This document shows positions 32,892 to 43,554 of a DNA stretch of 64,000 nucleotides, piece by piece. Position numbers and translations under genes: made by a program. Source of the DNA: Mycogone perniciosa (lineage: Eukaryota; Ascomycota; Sordariomycetes; Hypocreales; Hypocreaceae); contig JAOALB010000056.1 in assembly GCA_025331125.1 (NCBI GenBank), positions 186,001 to 250,000 on the forward strand. The letters run 5' to 3'. The first letter of the stretch is position 1. Each line of letters opens with the position of its first letter. The notes beneath the pieces were generated by a model that worked only from the letters and a program-made list of their open reading frames with translations, did not search any database and had not been told where the DNA came from.

Positions 32892-34439
32892 ATGTTCAAC
32901 GTCGGCCGCAGTCGCGCTGTGGCGTCGGCCCTCAACGCCTCCAAGGTCGGTAACCGATCACCAGCTGCTCTCATTTTTTCCCGCTCTCTCTCCAGCGTTG
33001 AAGCTTCTAACAAGTTTTATAGCTCCAGGTTTCCCCCTCCGTCAGACTCCCCGGCATTGCTCAACAGCGAAGAGCTCTGAGCATTCACGAGTATCTGTCT
33101 GCCGACCTGCTGAGAAAGGTAATCGCCTCAAACCCCCACTATCAATGCCGCACAACGTCCGGCTGACCTGGTTTGTCGACGATAGTATGGCGTCGGTGTT
33201 CCCAAGGGCGCTGTCGCCAAGACGGCTGAGGAAGCCAAGGTCGTAGCAAAGCAGATTGGCACCGACGACATGGTTATCAAGGCCCAGGTCCTTGCGGGTG
33301 GACGAGGAAAGGGAACCTTTGACAACGGCCTCAAGGGCGGCGTTCGCGTCATTTACTCCCCCCACGAAGCCGAGATGTTCGCCCAGCAAATGATTGGTCA
33401 CAAGCTCGTCACCAAGCAGACCGGCGCTGGCGGCCGTCTCTGCAATGCTGTCTACATTTGCGAGCGCAAGTTCGCCCGCCGCGAGTTCTACCTTGCCATC
33501 CTCATGGACCGTGCTACACAGACTCCCGTCATCGTCTCCTCGTCACAGGGAGGTGTGGACATTGAGACTGTTGCCAAGGAGAACCCCGATGCCATCATTA
33601 CCACCTACGTTGACATCAACAAGGGTGTCACTGACGATATCGCTCGCGACATTGCTACTAAGCTGGGCTTCAGTGAGCAGTGCATTGAGGATGCCAAGGA
33701 CACCATCCAGAAGCTTTACAAGATTTTCCTCGAGCGTGATGCTACCCAGATTGAGATCAACCCTCTGTCCGAGACCTCCGATCACCAGGTGCTCTGCATG
33801 GACGCCAAGTTCGGTTTCGACGACAACGCTGACTACCGTCAGAAGGAGGTCTTTGAGTGGCGGGATACCACCCAGGAGGACCCTGATGAGGTCCGCGCTG
33901 CCGAGTCCAACTTGAACTTCATCAAGCTTGATGGTGATATTGGCTGCCTTGTCAACGGTGCCGGTCTTGCCATGGCTACCATGGACATTATCAAGCTGAA
34001 CGGTGGCCAGCCCGCCAACTTCTTGGACGTCGGTGGTGGTGCTACCCCTGCCGCTATCAGGGAAGCCTTTGAGCTCATCACCAGCGACCCCAAGGTCAGC
34101 GCCATCTTCGTCAACATCTTTGGCGGTATCGTCCGCTGTGACGCCATTGCCACCGGTCTTATCAAGACCGTTGAGGCCCTCAACCTCAAGATCCCCATCA
34201 TTGCCCGTCTCCAGGGTACCAACGTTGAGCTGGCTCACCAGATTATCAACGAGTCTGGCATGAAGATCTTCTCCATCGACGACCTGCAGAACGCAGCTGA
34301 GAAGGCTGTGCAGCTGTCCAAGGTGGTCAAGCTGGGTAAGTCAAAAATACACTTGTGACATACTATCAAGAACCGTGGCGCTAACCATCAAATAGCTCGT
34401 GATATTGACGTTGGTGTTGAGTTCACCCTGGGTATCTAA
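32892..34439 (+). CDS. Succinate-CoA ligase beta subunit, mitochondrial
   Basis: Exons 32892..32945, 33023..33118, 33186..34335 and 34396..34439 give 447 residues. The introns are 77, 67 and 60 nt, in phases 0, 0 and 1. The N-terminus (MFNVGRSRAVASALNASK) is a mitochondrial presequence leading to QRRALSIHEYLSADLLRKYG, the start of the ATP-grasp domain. KAQVLAGGRGKGTF is the nucleotide-binding segment. IEINPLSE, the metal/nucleotide region, and the C-terminal ligase domain (DVGGGATPAAIREAF, FVNIFGGIVRCD) are complete. It catalyses succinyl-CoA + ADP + Pi to succinate + CoA + ATP in the TCA cycle, pairing with an alpha subunit encoded elsewhere. Strong bias to C-ending codons fits high expression. 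It corresponds to yeast LSC2. Confidence 0.96.
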
Positions 34440-35510
34440 AAGAACACGTCATTGGGACTGGATGAGATTCCTTGTAATATTTCTTTGGTAGCGGGAAGTA
34501 GTGAATAGGGACTCGGAAGGCGGGCAGGCATATTGCGGTAGAAGGATGCATCGGCGCATTGTGAAAACAGGCGACTCAAGGGAGACGTAAATCAGCCAAG
34601 TATGATTGTCTATGTTCCCGTACATTCATATTTTCCCCGATAAGATAGATGTGAGTGGTTGATGTCCAATCAAGGCCGGCCCCAATGCTTAAGAAGGGGT
34701 GGATGTGCATCATGAAGTGGATATACATTGCAGAGTAGATTTGGTCCATATCATATAGAAATATAGACTAGCATATCCAAGTACTATACCAAGCAGGCAT
34801 ATCGTATTTAAATCGGCCCAGATAGGATGGTGTTGCTATACGAAGTAGATCGGACAAAACTTCTCTCGGCGTTGTTCGGGTATTCCCGTCGTCGGATGAA
34901 TGGCAGGCGCCAAGTGCCGAACGTCGGTTCAGGACCAAGACAAGCCATTGAAAGTTGCTGCCTTTGTTTAATGGTCTGAAATAGATGTAACGGTTTATTA
35001 ACCCTTTTTCCACTGGCGGGCTTGCATATGCTATTGTTAGTATCTACTTGTCGACTTCAGCATCATATAAGTCGATGGTGTAGCTAATACTCCGTACCGC
35101 CATTAAAGAGGAACAATGATGGAATACAAAGAATCCAACAGCAATATGTTTACCTGTCCCAAAACGAAGCTAAGGAATAAATTAAAGAATAAGCTTCACT
35201 CGGTATTCAATTTTGATGCCTAAGGGTCCCATGATTGCGGGATGCCGATGGAACACCGAGGATATCTCGGCCCGGTGTGAGTGGCCATGTCTACCATGCT
35301 TATATGCCATTTTAAAAGAATAGAATCTTATAATGTCCGCACTTCGGCCGACGAACCCTTTGATTGCATAGATAAGATATGTCGTGCTTTGCACCATTGC
35401 GAGGTTCCACCTCGTTGGCAGATAAATACTCGGCTTACCTCGCCTTCGACAAAATCCATTACTATTATCTTTACAGCACCCATCCAAGACCTTAAGGAAG
35501 CATTACCATC
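34440..35510. other. Intergenic region
   Basis: About 1.1 kb without a supportable gene. It includes the ligase 3' UTR, one TACTCCGTA copy at 35088 and a TACGAAGTA variant near 34839. The short frame at 35182..35487 (minus) has no motif. Confidence 0.5.
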
Positions 35511-35771
35511 ATGCCGTCACAACTTCAAAGCTGGTTTGCCCGCCATTGCACTCCTCGACCACCGCTCAACGCAGCAGCGATTTGCCCATGCGGCGCATGC
35601 TTCAACCGACTGAGTGAAGAAGATTGGCGTTACGCAACACCACAACCCTCTCAAACCAACACCTCAACATCATCGAGTTCAGCCAGGTCCGAATCAAGCA
35701 GCTCGTCCACCAGCAGTGATAATGACTCTGTCATGACCATAACACACGTTGAGAGGGTGAACAAGCAATAA
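35511..35771 (+). CDS. Possible small protein, unknown
   Basis: An 86-codon frame starts at an ATG in good context (ACCATCATGCC) and ends in TAA. The first half is rich in Cys, Pro and Trp (WFARHCTP, CPCGACFNRL, EEDWRY). The second half is a Ser/Thr-rich tail (SSSSARSESSSSSTS), followed by DNDSVMTITHVERVNK. I do not recognise a family. A longer overlapping frame of 110 codons in another phase starts earlier and weakens the case. It could be a genuine small protein or chance. Confidence 0.3.
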   Translation: MPSQLQSWFARHCTPRPPLNAAAICPCGACFNRLSEEDWRYATPQPSQTNTSTSSSSARSESSSSSTSSDNDSVMTITHVERVNKQ

Positions 35772-36372
35772 ACCCCTCCTCCTTCTCGCTGTCATAGATA
35801 GAGCTTCGACCTGGGTGGAACCGAAGTGGCCTCCTTCAAATGATCACTTGCATCTAGAGGCTTTTGCATTTCGATGGTATCAAAAGTATGCATGGCAGCT
35901 GGCGTTTTGCTTTCTTCTCCCGAGCTGGATTAAGATGATTGGGACGATTTGGAGTATGGTTCGGCAATGCTACGGGAACCAAGAACGGCGCGCCTCCGGT
36001 CGTCCGGCCCCACTATAGAATTACGGGGCCGATGCACAGGCACACATTGTAATCAACATCACTTCTCCTTGGCTTTGGAGATTTTTAGAGAATGAATGTA
36101 CCTATGGAATTTCTATTTTATTTTATATATGTTTAGATGACACGGAGGAAAATATTGACATGCGTCGTGGCAGGGAGTCGAAATCCTCAGCTGTGTGCTT
36201 GAATTGGATGTTCTGTATTAATATGATATGTCGTAGGTAATCATGCATAAAGACGTTTTGACGTCACCTCCGTTTTAAACTCGCGTTTTCCAACTACATA
36301 TGAAGTATCTGTGTATTCACCGGTCCACTTCTCATCAAAACACTAAAGCAAAAAGCCGACAAAGACAAAATC
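35772..36372. other. Intergenic region upstream of fructosamine-kinase-like gene
   Basis: About 600 bp, AT-rich around 36105..36130. It holds one GGCGCGCC (35987..35994) and a perfect TGACGTCA element at 36259..36266, about 107 bp before the next ATG. No gene is seen. Confidence 0.5.
36259..36266. promoter_or_regulatory. CRE/ATF-type palindrome TGACGTCA
   Basis: A perfect bZIP consensus lies about 107 bp upstream of the fructosamine-kinase-like ATG, a plausible proximal promoter position. Confidence 0.5.
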
Positions 36373-37467
36373 ATGCCACCTTTAATCGACAGCGCGATAC
36401 TGGACGCACTGAAATTGGACAGAGAGGTGACCAAGATATCCAGCCTCAGTGGCTCGGGGTTCTCATCCACCTTCAGGCTCTCCACTGCAGTCGATGGCCA
36501 GCCAGTCAACTATTTCGTAAAGATAGGGTCCGGCGAGAGCGCAAGGGTCATGTTTCAAGGTCCGCGTCTCAACTTTCCACCTGGAAATCTCACATGTGGT
36601 TCCAATAGTTATTCTTGCTAACACTGAGGGGTAGGAGAACACGCCTCTCTCAACGCCATTCATGATTCAGTCCCCAACTTTTGTCCCAAGTCTCACTTTC
36701 ATGGACCCATGTCTCAATCCGACAAGTATTTCCTCGCTACTGAATTCTTAGATCTTGGTTACTCGGCCTCAGAAGGATCCGGTATCTCACTGGCAGCTAA
36801 GTTGGCGACATTGCATACGACACCGGCGCCAATCCCGGAGGACTTTGACAAACCCATGTTTGGATTCCCCGTCACAACATGCTGCGGGGACACAGAGCAG
36901 GACAACTCATGGAAATCGTCCTGGGCTGAATTTTACGCTGAGAACCGGTTACGTTTCATCACGCAGAAGGTAGTGAAGAACCATGGACCTGACGGGGAAG
37001 TCGTCAATATAGTGGACCAGGTTGCAAGCAAGGTAGTTCCACGCCTAATTGGAGATGATCGCATGAAGATTGTCCCAGTGGTGATACATGGCGATCTCTG
37101 GAGTGGCAATCACTCCAGAGGTCAGATTGCCGGTAGGGGTGGCCGTGAAGAGGTGGTCTTTGATCCTTCATGTGTCTACGGCCATTCAGAGTATGAGCTC
37201 GGCATCATGAGGATGTTCGGCGGCTTCAACTCAAACTTCTGGAAAGAATATGAGAAGCTGGTTCCAAAGGCTGAGCCCAAGGACGAATGGGATGATCGGG
37301 TTATGTTATATGAGCTGTAAGTGAATTAACATCCTTCTCGTTAAAATGATTGTGATGTACTAGCAATGGGTTCTAGATATCACCATTTAAACCACTATGC
37401 TATCTTCGGTTCTGGCTATCGGGAAGGCGCCATGACGATTATGAAGAAGCTAATATCCAAATACTGA
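36373..37467 (+). CDS. Fructosamine/ketosamine-3-kinase family protein
   Basis: Exons 36373..36559, 36635..37316 and 37377..37467 give 319 residues. Intron 1 (75 nt) has the branch TGCTAACAC; intron 2 is 60 nt. Splicing restores MFQGEHASLNAIHD and LYHHLNHYAIFGSGY. Kinase-like features are GSGFSSTFRLST (nucleotide loop), VKIG (Lys), GEHASL (Glu), the catalytic HGDLWSGN at about residue 230, and FDPSCVYGHSEYEL, with the DP of the metal site. These define the FN3K family, which phosphorylates protein-bound fructosamines or ribulosamines so that early glycation adducts fall off. It is cytosolic, with no targeting signal. The length is normal. APH-family small-molecule kinases are related, but the YGHSE motif favours FN3K. 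Confidence 0.92.
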
Positions 37468-37628
37468 GGTTGATATATGAGGCACACCAAATATAGCAAA
37501 ACGTGTTTCAATTTCCAAAGAATGCATAAAGAACAAAACGCCTTCCTAGTGCTCGCTGTGGTGTTGCTGCCATCTATGGTCAAGCACAAAACAAGTCTAA
37601 CAGTCATGCCAAAAGATCGAAATATCCA

Positions 37629-38346
37629 CTAAGCTGCCAACATAGCCTGCCTCTCCGGCTGTGTCTCCTCGACTGCTGGCCTCTCGGAAACAGGAAATTG
37701 CCCATTCGGGACTGTTGGTAGTTTCTGGCTGTCTCCAGACATCTCAGCCTCCAGTGCGGCGAGCTCGTCTTCCACCTCTTCCTCGTCCTGTGCTGTGATG
37801 CGACTACCCAGCATTTCACTAACTTCCTGTGAAGAGAGGTAAGTACGGAAACTCGAAGAACATGGCCAAAACGGGGCCTTACCTTCTGATACGCAATTGC
37901 GTCTGCTGTCTCTCCCATCAACTTCTCCACGTGCTCAATACCCCCCATTTCGGCATGTATGTCCGCAAGCACCTTGGTTCCCTGCTGCAAACCAAACACC
38001 ACATCCTTTTGTATCTGCGCGAACTCAACATTGGCCGTTAGCTTCTCGAGCTGCTCCAGTTGCGCATCCGTCTTGGAGAGCAGAGACTCCTGATACTTCT
38101 TTCTGCGCAAAGCCAGGAGTGCCCGCTGCTTGTCGCCCTTGGCGAGCATTTGTCTCGCTATTTCTGTCTCTTTATCCGTGAGGACGGTTATACGCTTTTG
38201 GTATTGGCGCAGCCTGTCGCGCTGAATTTTCATGTCGAGGATCGCCCTAGAGAGAGAGTTAGGGAGTGGGATGCGGAGGACGCCGCCATTTGGTGGGAAT
38301 GCGCATACTTGTCTTGGGCGGTGACTTTGCTCTGCTTGCCGCCCAT
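37629..38346 (-). CDS. vps20: ESCRT-III subunit Vps20 (CHMP6 type)
   Basis: Exons 38346..38309, 38246..37883 and 37826..37629 give 199 residues. The introns are 62 and 56 nt. The protein starts MGGKQSKVTAQDK, whose Gly2 fits N-myristoylation, a hallmark of Vps20/CHMP6. A basic helical Snf7 core follows (MKIQRDRLRQYQKRI, KGDKQRALLALRRKKYQESL), then the acidic C-terminal helices (AQDEEEVEDELAALEAEM). Vps20 links ESCRT-II to Snf7 polymerisation on endosomes during multivesicular-body formation. It overlaps nothing and shares a 420-bp divergent promoter with the RIX7-like gene. Frames extending upstream of the ATG are spurious. Confidence 0.93.
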
Positions 38347-38766
38347 TGTGAGATGTTGGTGCCACGGATCCAGCCGCGGTCTCGTCTGTCTTTTGAAACG
38401 ATTTTGTAGGAGCCGACAGCTGGGTGACCTTCAGCGCAGATGAGGGTGCTGAGGACGAGATCGGAGGGCGACCAACCTCGTCGTCATTGCCCGGGGATAG
38501 TGGCGGCGCTCGGAGCTTTATCGATAACACGGGCCTTGAGCGCCGTTATCTTGGTGGGGCCAAAACATGCACAAGGCACTACGCCAAAGTAGGAAACCGG
38601 CGAACGTAACCGCTCCAGGCGGTGTCCGGAGATAGTTAGTGTGTGAGTGGGAATATTTCCTAGGGCTGTGCATAACTACAAGATTTCCTCCATTTTTTGC
38701 GCAAAACATGCAACAAGTTCATTCTCATGAAATTCAACATCAGCGACAGCGCCGCAGGCGGGCAAC
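38347..38766. promoter_or_regulatory. Divergent promoter, vps20 / RIX7-like
   Basis: These 420 bp separate the two start codons and must supply both promoters. No coding feature is supportable. The interval is GC-richer on the vps20 side. No perfect known-factor site stands out. Confidence 0.5.
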
Positions 38767-41046
38767 ATGGCGCCGAATATCCACAGGCCCAGGCTTAACC
38801 TCCGCCAGGGCCTCGATCGAGACGTCTATCAAGTGATCAAGAAATTGGAGGAGAGCAACGACGGCAAGCCTTTCAAAAACATCACGGCCGCATACGATGC
38901 GATCAAGCGATCAAACTCGAGCCTGAGCAGGCAAAAGAAGCGACCGCTTGAAGATTCAATAGACCGAGTGTTACAGTTCCGTAAGGAGGAGCTGGCTGAC
39001 TCGGAAGACTCCGATGCAGCCATTGAAGAAGCCGAGCCCAAGAAACCAGACGATGACCGATTCCTGCTCAATCGCCAGATGACCAAGCTTTGGCATGCGG
39101 ATTCAGGTTCGCAGAACCCCAATGAGCAGCCAATGGCTAAGAAGCGACGGATTCAAGCCGATAGCGATGAGAAAGATGACGCTGCAAACGGACCCGAAGT
39201 TAGCTCCGAGGCCGTTGTCGCCAACGGGGACGCCTCAAAAGATGCACCACGAGCCGAGAAACAGGACAAGATGACCCAGAAGAAGTCGCCCAAGTCGACC
39301 CGCTTCAGGGTTGAACAACCAGATGAGCCGCTACCACTAGGTGGCGTTGGCGATATTCATCGTCAATTGCTCCGTCAGACTCGCTACTTATTGAAGTGTC
39401 CGGAACTATACGAAGGGAACGGTTGGCGCCGAGTCCCCGGAATACTTATGTTTGGACCACCAGGAACGGGCAAGAAATCTCTGATCCGCTCACTGGCGGC
39501 AAATCTTGATGTACCCCTGGTGACCCTCAATGGCTGTCTTGAGGAACCAGAGCGCGTTGAAAAGAGCCTGGCTGAGGCAGTGGATGTCGCTATGGGGCTG
39601 GCTCCAAGCATAATCTTCATCGAAGATATCGATTTGTATATGCCAAAGCCTGGAGGCTCAAGTCACAACGAACACAGTCGTCGAATATTGAATCAGTTCG
39701 TCCGGCAAATGCAGCGGATTCAACAAGAACAGCCAAAAGACCGCTACGTACTAGCGATGGCGACAACGTCAAGATATACTGATGTCGACCCGGTTGTCCT
39801 CGAGGCTGGGCTATTTGAACGAACAATGCAAATGAGGGTACCTGACCTTGAAGCACGACACGACATCCTGAAAGTGGTCACAAAGGATAAACTATTATCT
39901 GACAGTTTGGATCTGGCAGAAGTGGCAAAGATGACACATGGCTTCGTCGGCGCAGACATTATCATTTTCACCACGTTAGCAGAACAAGCAGCACAAGAGA
40001 GAATCATGAACACAGAAGACCCCGGTGGACGACAGCTCGAGCTCCTCACACGACCTCCTGGAAGAGATGAGATGGACATATCAGACATCTCCTTAGACTT
40101 GAAGCAACCGGCTTTCACAACCCTTCCGACAGAACCTGTGACACTTGAAGACTTCAAGTTTGCCATGAAGGGATTCACGCCATCTCTGAGACGAGAAGGC
40201 TTTACGGTTATTCCAGATGTTACATGGGACCAAGTTGGCGCCTTGGAAAAGGTACGAGAACAATTGCACATGTCCATTATCGGACCTATCAAGAACCCAG
40301 AGCTCTACCAGGAATTCGGTCTGAGGAGACCGGCTGGCGCTCTTCTCTGGGGGCCTCCCGGATGCGGTAAAACATTGGTTGCTCAAGCCGTTGCCAACGA
40401 AGCCCAAGCCAGCTTCATTCTCATCAATGGTCCAGAGTTGTTGAACAAGTACGTCGGTGAGTCAGAGCGGGCTGTTAGGGAACTCTTCCAGAGGGCACGC
40501 TCCTCAACACCGTGTATCCTCTTCTTTGATGAGATTGACTCCCTGGTCCCTCGGCGTGACAATGCCTCCACAGATGCCGGTGTGCGGGTCGTCAACGCAC
40601 TCCTGACCGAGCTCGACGGTGCTCAGGACAGGTCAGGAATCTACGTCATCGGTACCACAAATCGACCGGACATGATCGATGCGGCGATGCTCCGACCTGG
40701 TCGTTTAAGCGTGCGACTCTTCGTGGATCTTCCTACGCCCCAGGAGCGTGTAGACATACTACAGGCCATTTACAAGACTGCCCACGCTAGCTTCACAGAA
40801 GCCGAGTTGGCGAGACTGTCCGCTGTGGCCATGGACCCCCGTTGCAAGGACTTTAGTGGTGCGGATCTTGGTGGACTGCACATCAAAGCCGCTGAGTGCG
40901 CGCTGAAGAAGTTTATCCTAGGCAAAAAGTATGTTCGGGAGATTGACGAGGATGACTGGGAGTACGCACTCGACAACACTCGGAGCAGTGTGATGAATCC
41001 GGAGTCGTATAGGAAATTGGACAAGAAGCTGGGGAAGGCAGAGTAG
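38767..41046 (+). CDS. RIX7/NVL-like double AAA ATPase with degenerate D1
   Basis: Single exon, 759 residues. The N-terminal 200 residues (LRQGLDRDVYQVIKKLEE, then a charged KKRR-containing linker) resemble Rix7, which strips factors such as Nsa1 from pre-60S ribosomes in the nucleolus. The second AAA domain (about 480-740) is canonical: GPPGCGKT, FFDEID, GTTNRPD and LRPGRL. The first (about 195-400) is not. Its P-loop reads GPPGTGKKS, with Lys instead of the Mg-binding Thr. Walker B is IIFIED instead of DE, sensor 1 is MATTSR instead of TNR, and the Arg-finger segment AGLFERT is altered. D1 is therefore probably unable to hydrolyse ATP. It could be the organism's Rix7 or a divergent paralogue; the N-terminus favours Rix7. 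Confidence 0.85.
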   Translation: MAPNIHRPRLNLRQGLDRDVYQVIKKLEESNDGKPFKNITAAYDAIKRSNSSLSRQKKRPLEDSIDRVLQFRKEELADSEDSDAAIEEAEPKKPDDDRFLLNRQMTKLWHADSGSQNPNEQPMAKKRRIQADSDEKDDAANGPEVSSEAVVANGDASKDAPRAEKQDKMTQKKSPKSTRFRVEQPDEPLPLGGVGDIHRQLLRQTRYLLKCPELYEGNGWRRVPGILMFGPPGTGKKSLIRSLAANLDVPLVTLNGCLEEPERVEKSLAEAVDVAMGLAPSIIFIEDIDLYMPKPGGSSHNEHSRRILNQFVRQMQRIQQEQPKDRYVLAMATTSRYTDVDPVVLEAGLFERTMQMRVPDLEARHDILKVVTKDKLLSDSLDLAEVAKMTHGFVGADIIIFTTLAEQAAQERIMNTEDPGGRQLELLTRPPGRDEMDISDISLDLKQPAFTTLPTEPVTLEDFKFAMKGFTPSLRREGFTVIPDVTWDQVGALEKVREQLHMSIIGPIKNPELYQEFGLRRPAGALLWGPPGCGKTLVAQAVANEAQASFILINGPELLNKYVGESERAVRELFQRARSSTPCILFFDEIDSLVPRRDNASTDAGVRVVNALLTELDGAQDRSGIYVIGTTNRPDMIDAAMLRPGRLSVRLFVDLPTPQERVDILQAIYKTAHASFTEAELARLSAVAMDPRCKDFSGADLGGLHIKAAECALKKFILGKKYVREIDEDDWEYALDNTRSSVMNPESYRKLDKKLGKAE

Positions 41047-41373
41047 ATACAGATAGCCGCCTGCTTAAACGCAACATAGAAATATATAATTCTTCATAGC
41101 TTGGCATATTTCAGTGTGTTGTAGGAAACACAAGTAGGTACATATGGACCCCTTTGTTATCGACACCATTCAACGTATTATACACCAGTGGTGTCCAGGA
41201 AAAAACTCAGTGGCATTGTCTCGTTCTTTTTTATCTCAACCGGCCAGGTCGCATAGAAGCGGAGTTGGAAATTATAGTACAAGCACATCCGAGGTGCCTC
41301 GACTATTCTAAGTGGTCTATAGTACAATCACACCCCCCGTCTATCGAAATCATATCATTACACATGCAGTCGC
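41047..41373. other. Convergent 3' spacer
   Basis: These 327 bp lie between the stop codons of the RIX7-like gene and cytochrome c. They should contain both polyadenylation sites (AAATATATAA near 41081). No gene is seen. Confidence 0.5.
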
Positions 41374-42138
41374 TTATTTGGTGGAATCCTTCAGGTAGCT
41401 GAATTCAAGAAACGTTAGCAAAATCGTACAATATCGCCAGAGCTTGGGAGAGCACTTACGCAATCAAGTCCTTCCTGTCCTTCTCCTTCTTCAGGCCACC
41501 GAAGGCCATCTTGGTACCAGGGATGTACTTCTTGGGGTTCTCCAGGTACTCGAACAGGGTACCGTCCTCCCAGGTAATGCCCTTCTGCTTGTTGGCATCG
41601 GTGTAGGCGTAGCCCTCAGCGGAACCGGTCTTGCGGCCGAAGAGGCCGTGCAGGGCAGGTCCGATCTTGTGGCCGCCGTTAGCCTCGACGGTGTGGCACT
41701 GAGCGCAACGGGTCTTGAAGAGACCAGCACCCTTCTTAGCGTCACCTGGAGCACGAGTCAGTCACTGTGAACAGATGGAGTGAAGAGAGGACGGGATGGT
41801 GTGTAGAGGTCAGCCGGAGGGGAACATAGAGGTCGAGGAGTGCCAGTGAAGCTTCGCAAAACTCATGACGAAGCGAGGATGTAAGCTGGCGCTGTGTCGG
41901 AGGAGGAACATGATGAAAGGCGTTTGGTTGGTGAAAATGGCGCAGTGCGACAAGCCGCCTCGTGCCTCACCTGCGTATCCAGATACACAAGCCATGAGCC
42001 CTCGTCCAGACACTGCCTTCAGCTGTCTGTAGCATCCATCATTGAAGTTGTCAAGTTCTTTGCGCCGGTTCAATGGCATTCTCGACTCTGGTGTTGTCCA
42101 GACCTCGGTACACATGTGAGAGACTTACCACCAGCCAT
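41374..42138 (-). CDS. Cytochrome c
   Basis: Exons 42138..42129, 41745..41460 and 41398..41374 give 106 residues. The 10-nt first exon encodes MAG plus one base. Intron 1 is unusually long (383 nt) and intron 2 is 61 nt. Splicing gives MAGGDAKKGAGLFKTRC. The heme-attachment motif CAQCH, the GPALHGLFGRKTG loop, the WEDGTLFEYLENPKKYIPGT core and the axial-ligand segment TKMAFGGLK are intact. It carries electrons between complexes III and IV in the intermembrane space and is imported without a cleaved presequence. It is slightly shorter at the N-terminus than Aspergillus cytochrome c. A CCAAT box (42383..42387) lies about 245 bp upstream, as expected for HAP-complex control of respiratory genes. 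Confidence 0.96.
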
Positions 42139-42631
42139 TTTGTAGAGAAGTAGGATTAAAAGACGTAAGAGTCGTAGAAGATTGGTAAGGAAACCGTGGA
42201 AATATTCAAAGAAACCAAAGGGGTATCTCTGAATAGAAAAACTTTTAGTGGAGTGTTGAAGGATCTAGGGAATGGGAAAGAAGATTTCAAGAAGGAAAAA
42301 AAGTCTGGCGTGCAGGAAAAGTTATGTGTGACAACTGCTCAGTCGATCGGGCGATTAAGCCACAAGTGTGGCTAGGAGCGGACCAATCAGCATGCCGCAA
42401 TTACACAGTCATATTGACGTCAAGAGCCAAACTCCGGGTGAACTCGGATAAAGCCCCTCGGCCCACCGGATTTTCTTCCTCCGGAGAAAGGTCGGCGATT
42501 CGAGTTGTTCCGCTTTTTTTTATGCGGGTCCGTTTTTTTTTGTTGAAGGCTCCGTTTGGGTGCCGAAGCTGGTCTAAGATATCACGAAGTTGAGCAAGAT
42601 ATTCACTATTCGGGAGCTCGAACCTCACATT
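42139..42631. promoter_or_regulatory. Divergent promoter, cytochrome c / mitochondrial protein
   Basis: These 493 bp separate two divergent genes for mitochondrial proteins. They include CCAAT at 42383..42387 and TGACGTCA at 42415..42422. Two T8 runs near 42514 and 42533 precede the plus-strand gene. Co-regulation of the pair is a reasonable inference. Confidence 0.5.
42415..42422. promoter_or_regulatory. CRE/ATF-type palindrome TGACGTCA
   Basis: A perfect bZIP consensus lies within the divergent promoter, 28 bp from a CCAAT box and about 210 bp from the plus-strand ATG. Confidence 0.5.
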
Positions 42632-43421
42632 ATGGCCAAAATGGTGACAAAAGCGGTCATCCCGCGCTTCCTGCTTCCTCTCCAAGGCCCTCTCTGGCGC
42701 GGCATCCGAATCCCTTTGTCACAAAACGTCTATATACGGTTCGCCTCCACGGACAAGCCCATCGTTCTAGAGAAGCCGGCCAAGTTCAATCCGCCGTCTC
42801 ATGGATCACGGCTCAAGAAAAACACCATGCCCAGACACTATGGGCCTGATCTGACGGCCGACGAGGTAGTTGCTCAGAGCAAGAGGAATTACCCTGGGCT
42901 TATGGCGCCGGAGGGGACTTGGGCACATTGGTTCTGGCATAGCCGTTTGCTGCATACATTTATCACCATGGTACGAAGGCCTATATATTATCAAACGTAT
43001 CCTAGCTTGCTCACACCTTTGTTCACAGGGAACATTATTGGCCATGGGTTTATACACCTTCTTCATGAATTACGCCTACAATTCTCCATTCAAGGATCTC
43101 GTTCCACCTATATCCGACCTATGGCAGCAGCCTTCGTACTTCTTCTCCGCCTGGAAAAACGTCATTATCTTGCATGAGAAAGACAAGGGCGTCAAAGCCT
43201 CGGAGCATCGAAACCGGCACCTGGATGATGTCGCCAAGCGGAAGTACTTTATGAAGATGCATGGTATTGAAGCCAAAGACCCTGTAGCCATGGTCTTTGG
43301 CAAGGATGAGGCCAAGTCAGAGGAGGAACTTGAGGCTGTTGCCTTGGGACGCGAGCTGCCACCCAAGTCAGAGCTGGAAAAGACGGATGACTCAAAGAAG
43401 AAGTGGTTCGGCATCTTCTGA
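42632..43421 (+). CDS. Mitochondrial membrane protein, function unknown
   Basis: Exons 42632..42970 and 43029..43421 give 243 residues; the 58-nt intron is in phase 0. The frame extends upstream without an ATG, so the ATG at 42632 is the start. The first 40 residues are basic and hydroxylated with no acids (KMVTKAVIPRFLLPL, NVYIRFAS), a clear mitochondrial presequence. A single transmembrane helix around LLAMGLYTFFMNYAY spans the splice junction. A Trp-containing segment (SDLWQQPSYFFSAWKN) and a charged helical tail ending KKKWFGIF follow. I do not recognise a functional family. The pattern suggests a one-pass inner-membrane protein. It shares its promoter with cytochrome c. Confidence 0.85.
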
Positions 43422-43554
43422 ACCAGTACATGTATGCATTGGTAGGCCTATTCGCCTAACCGTTCATGTATCAGATGGTTCCTTGCAGCCCCTGCATGAA
43501 ACACGTAAAATATAAAGAAACAAATGAATCTCAGCCCATTTTGCGAGATTGAAT

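Noticed and set aside
33543..34238. Minus-strand 231-codon frame opposite the succinyl-CoA ligase gene
   Set aside because: It is a shadow of strongly codon-biased coding DNA. It has no motif, and the sense-strand protein is certain.
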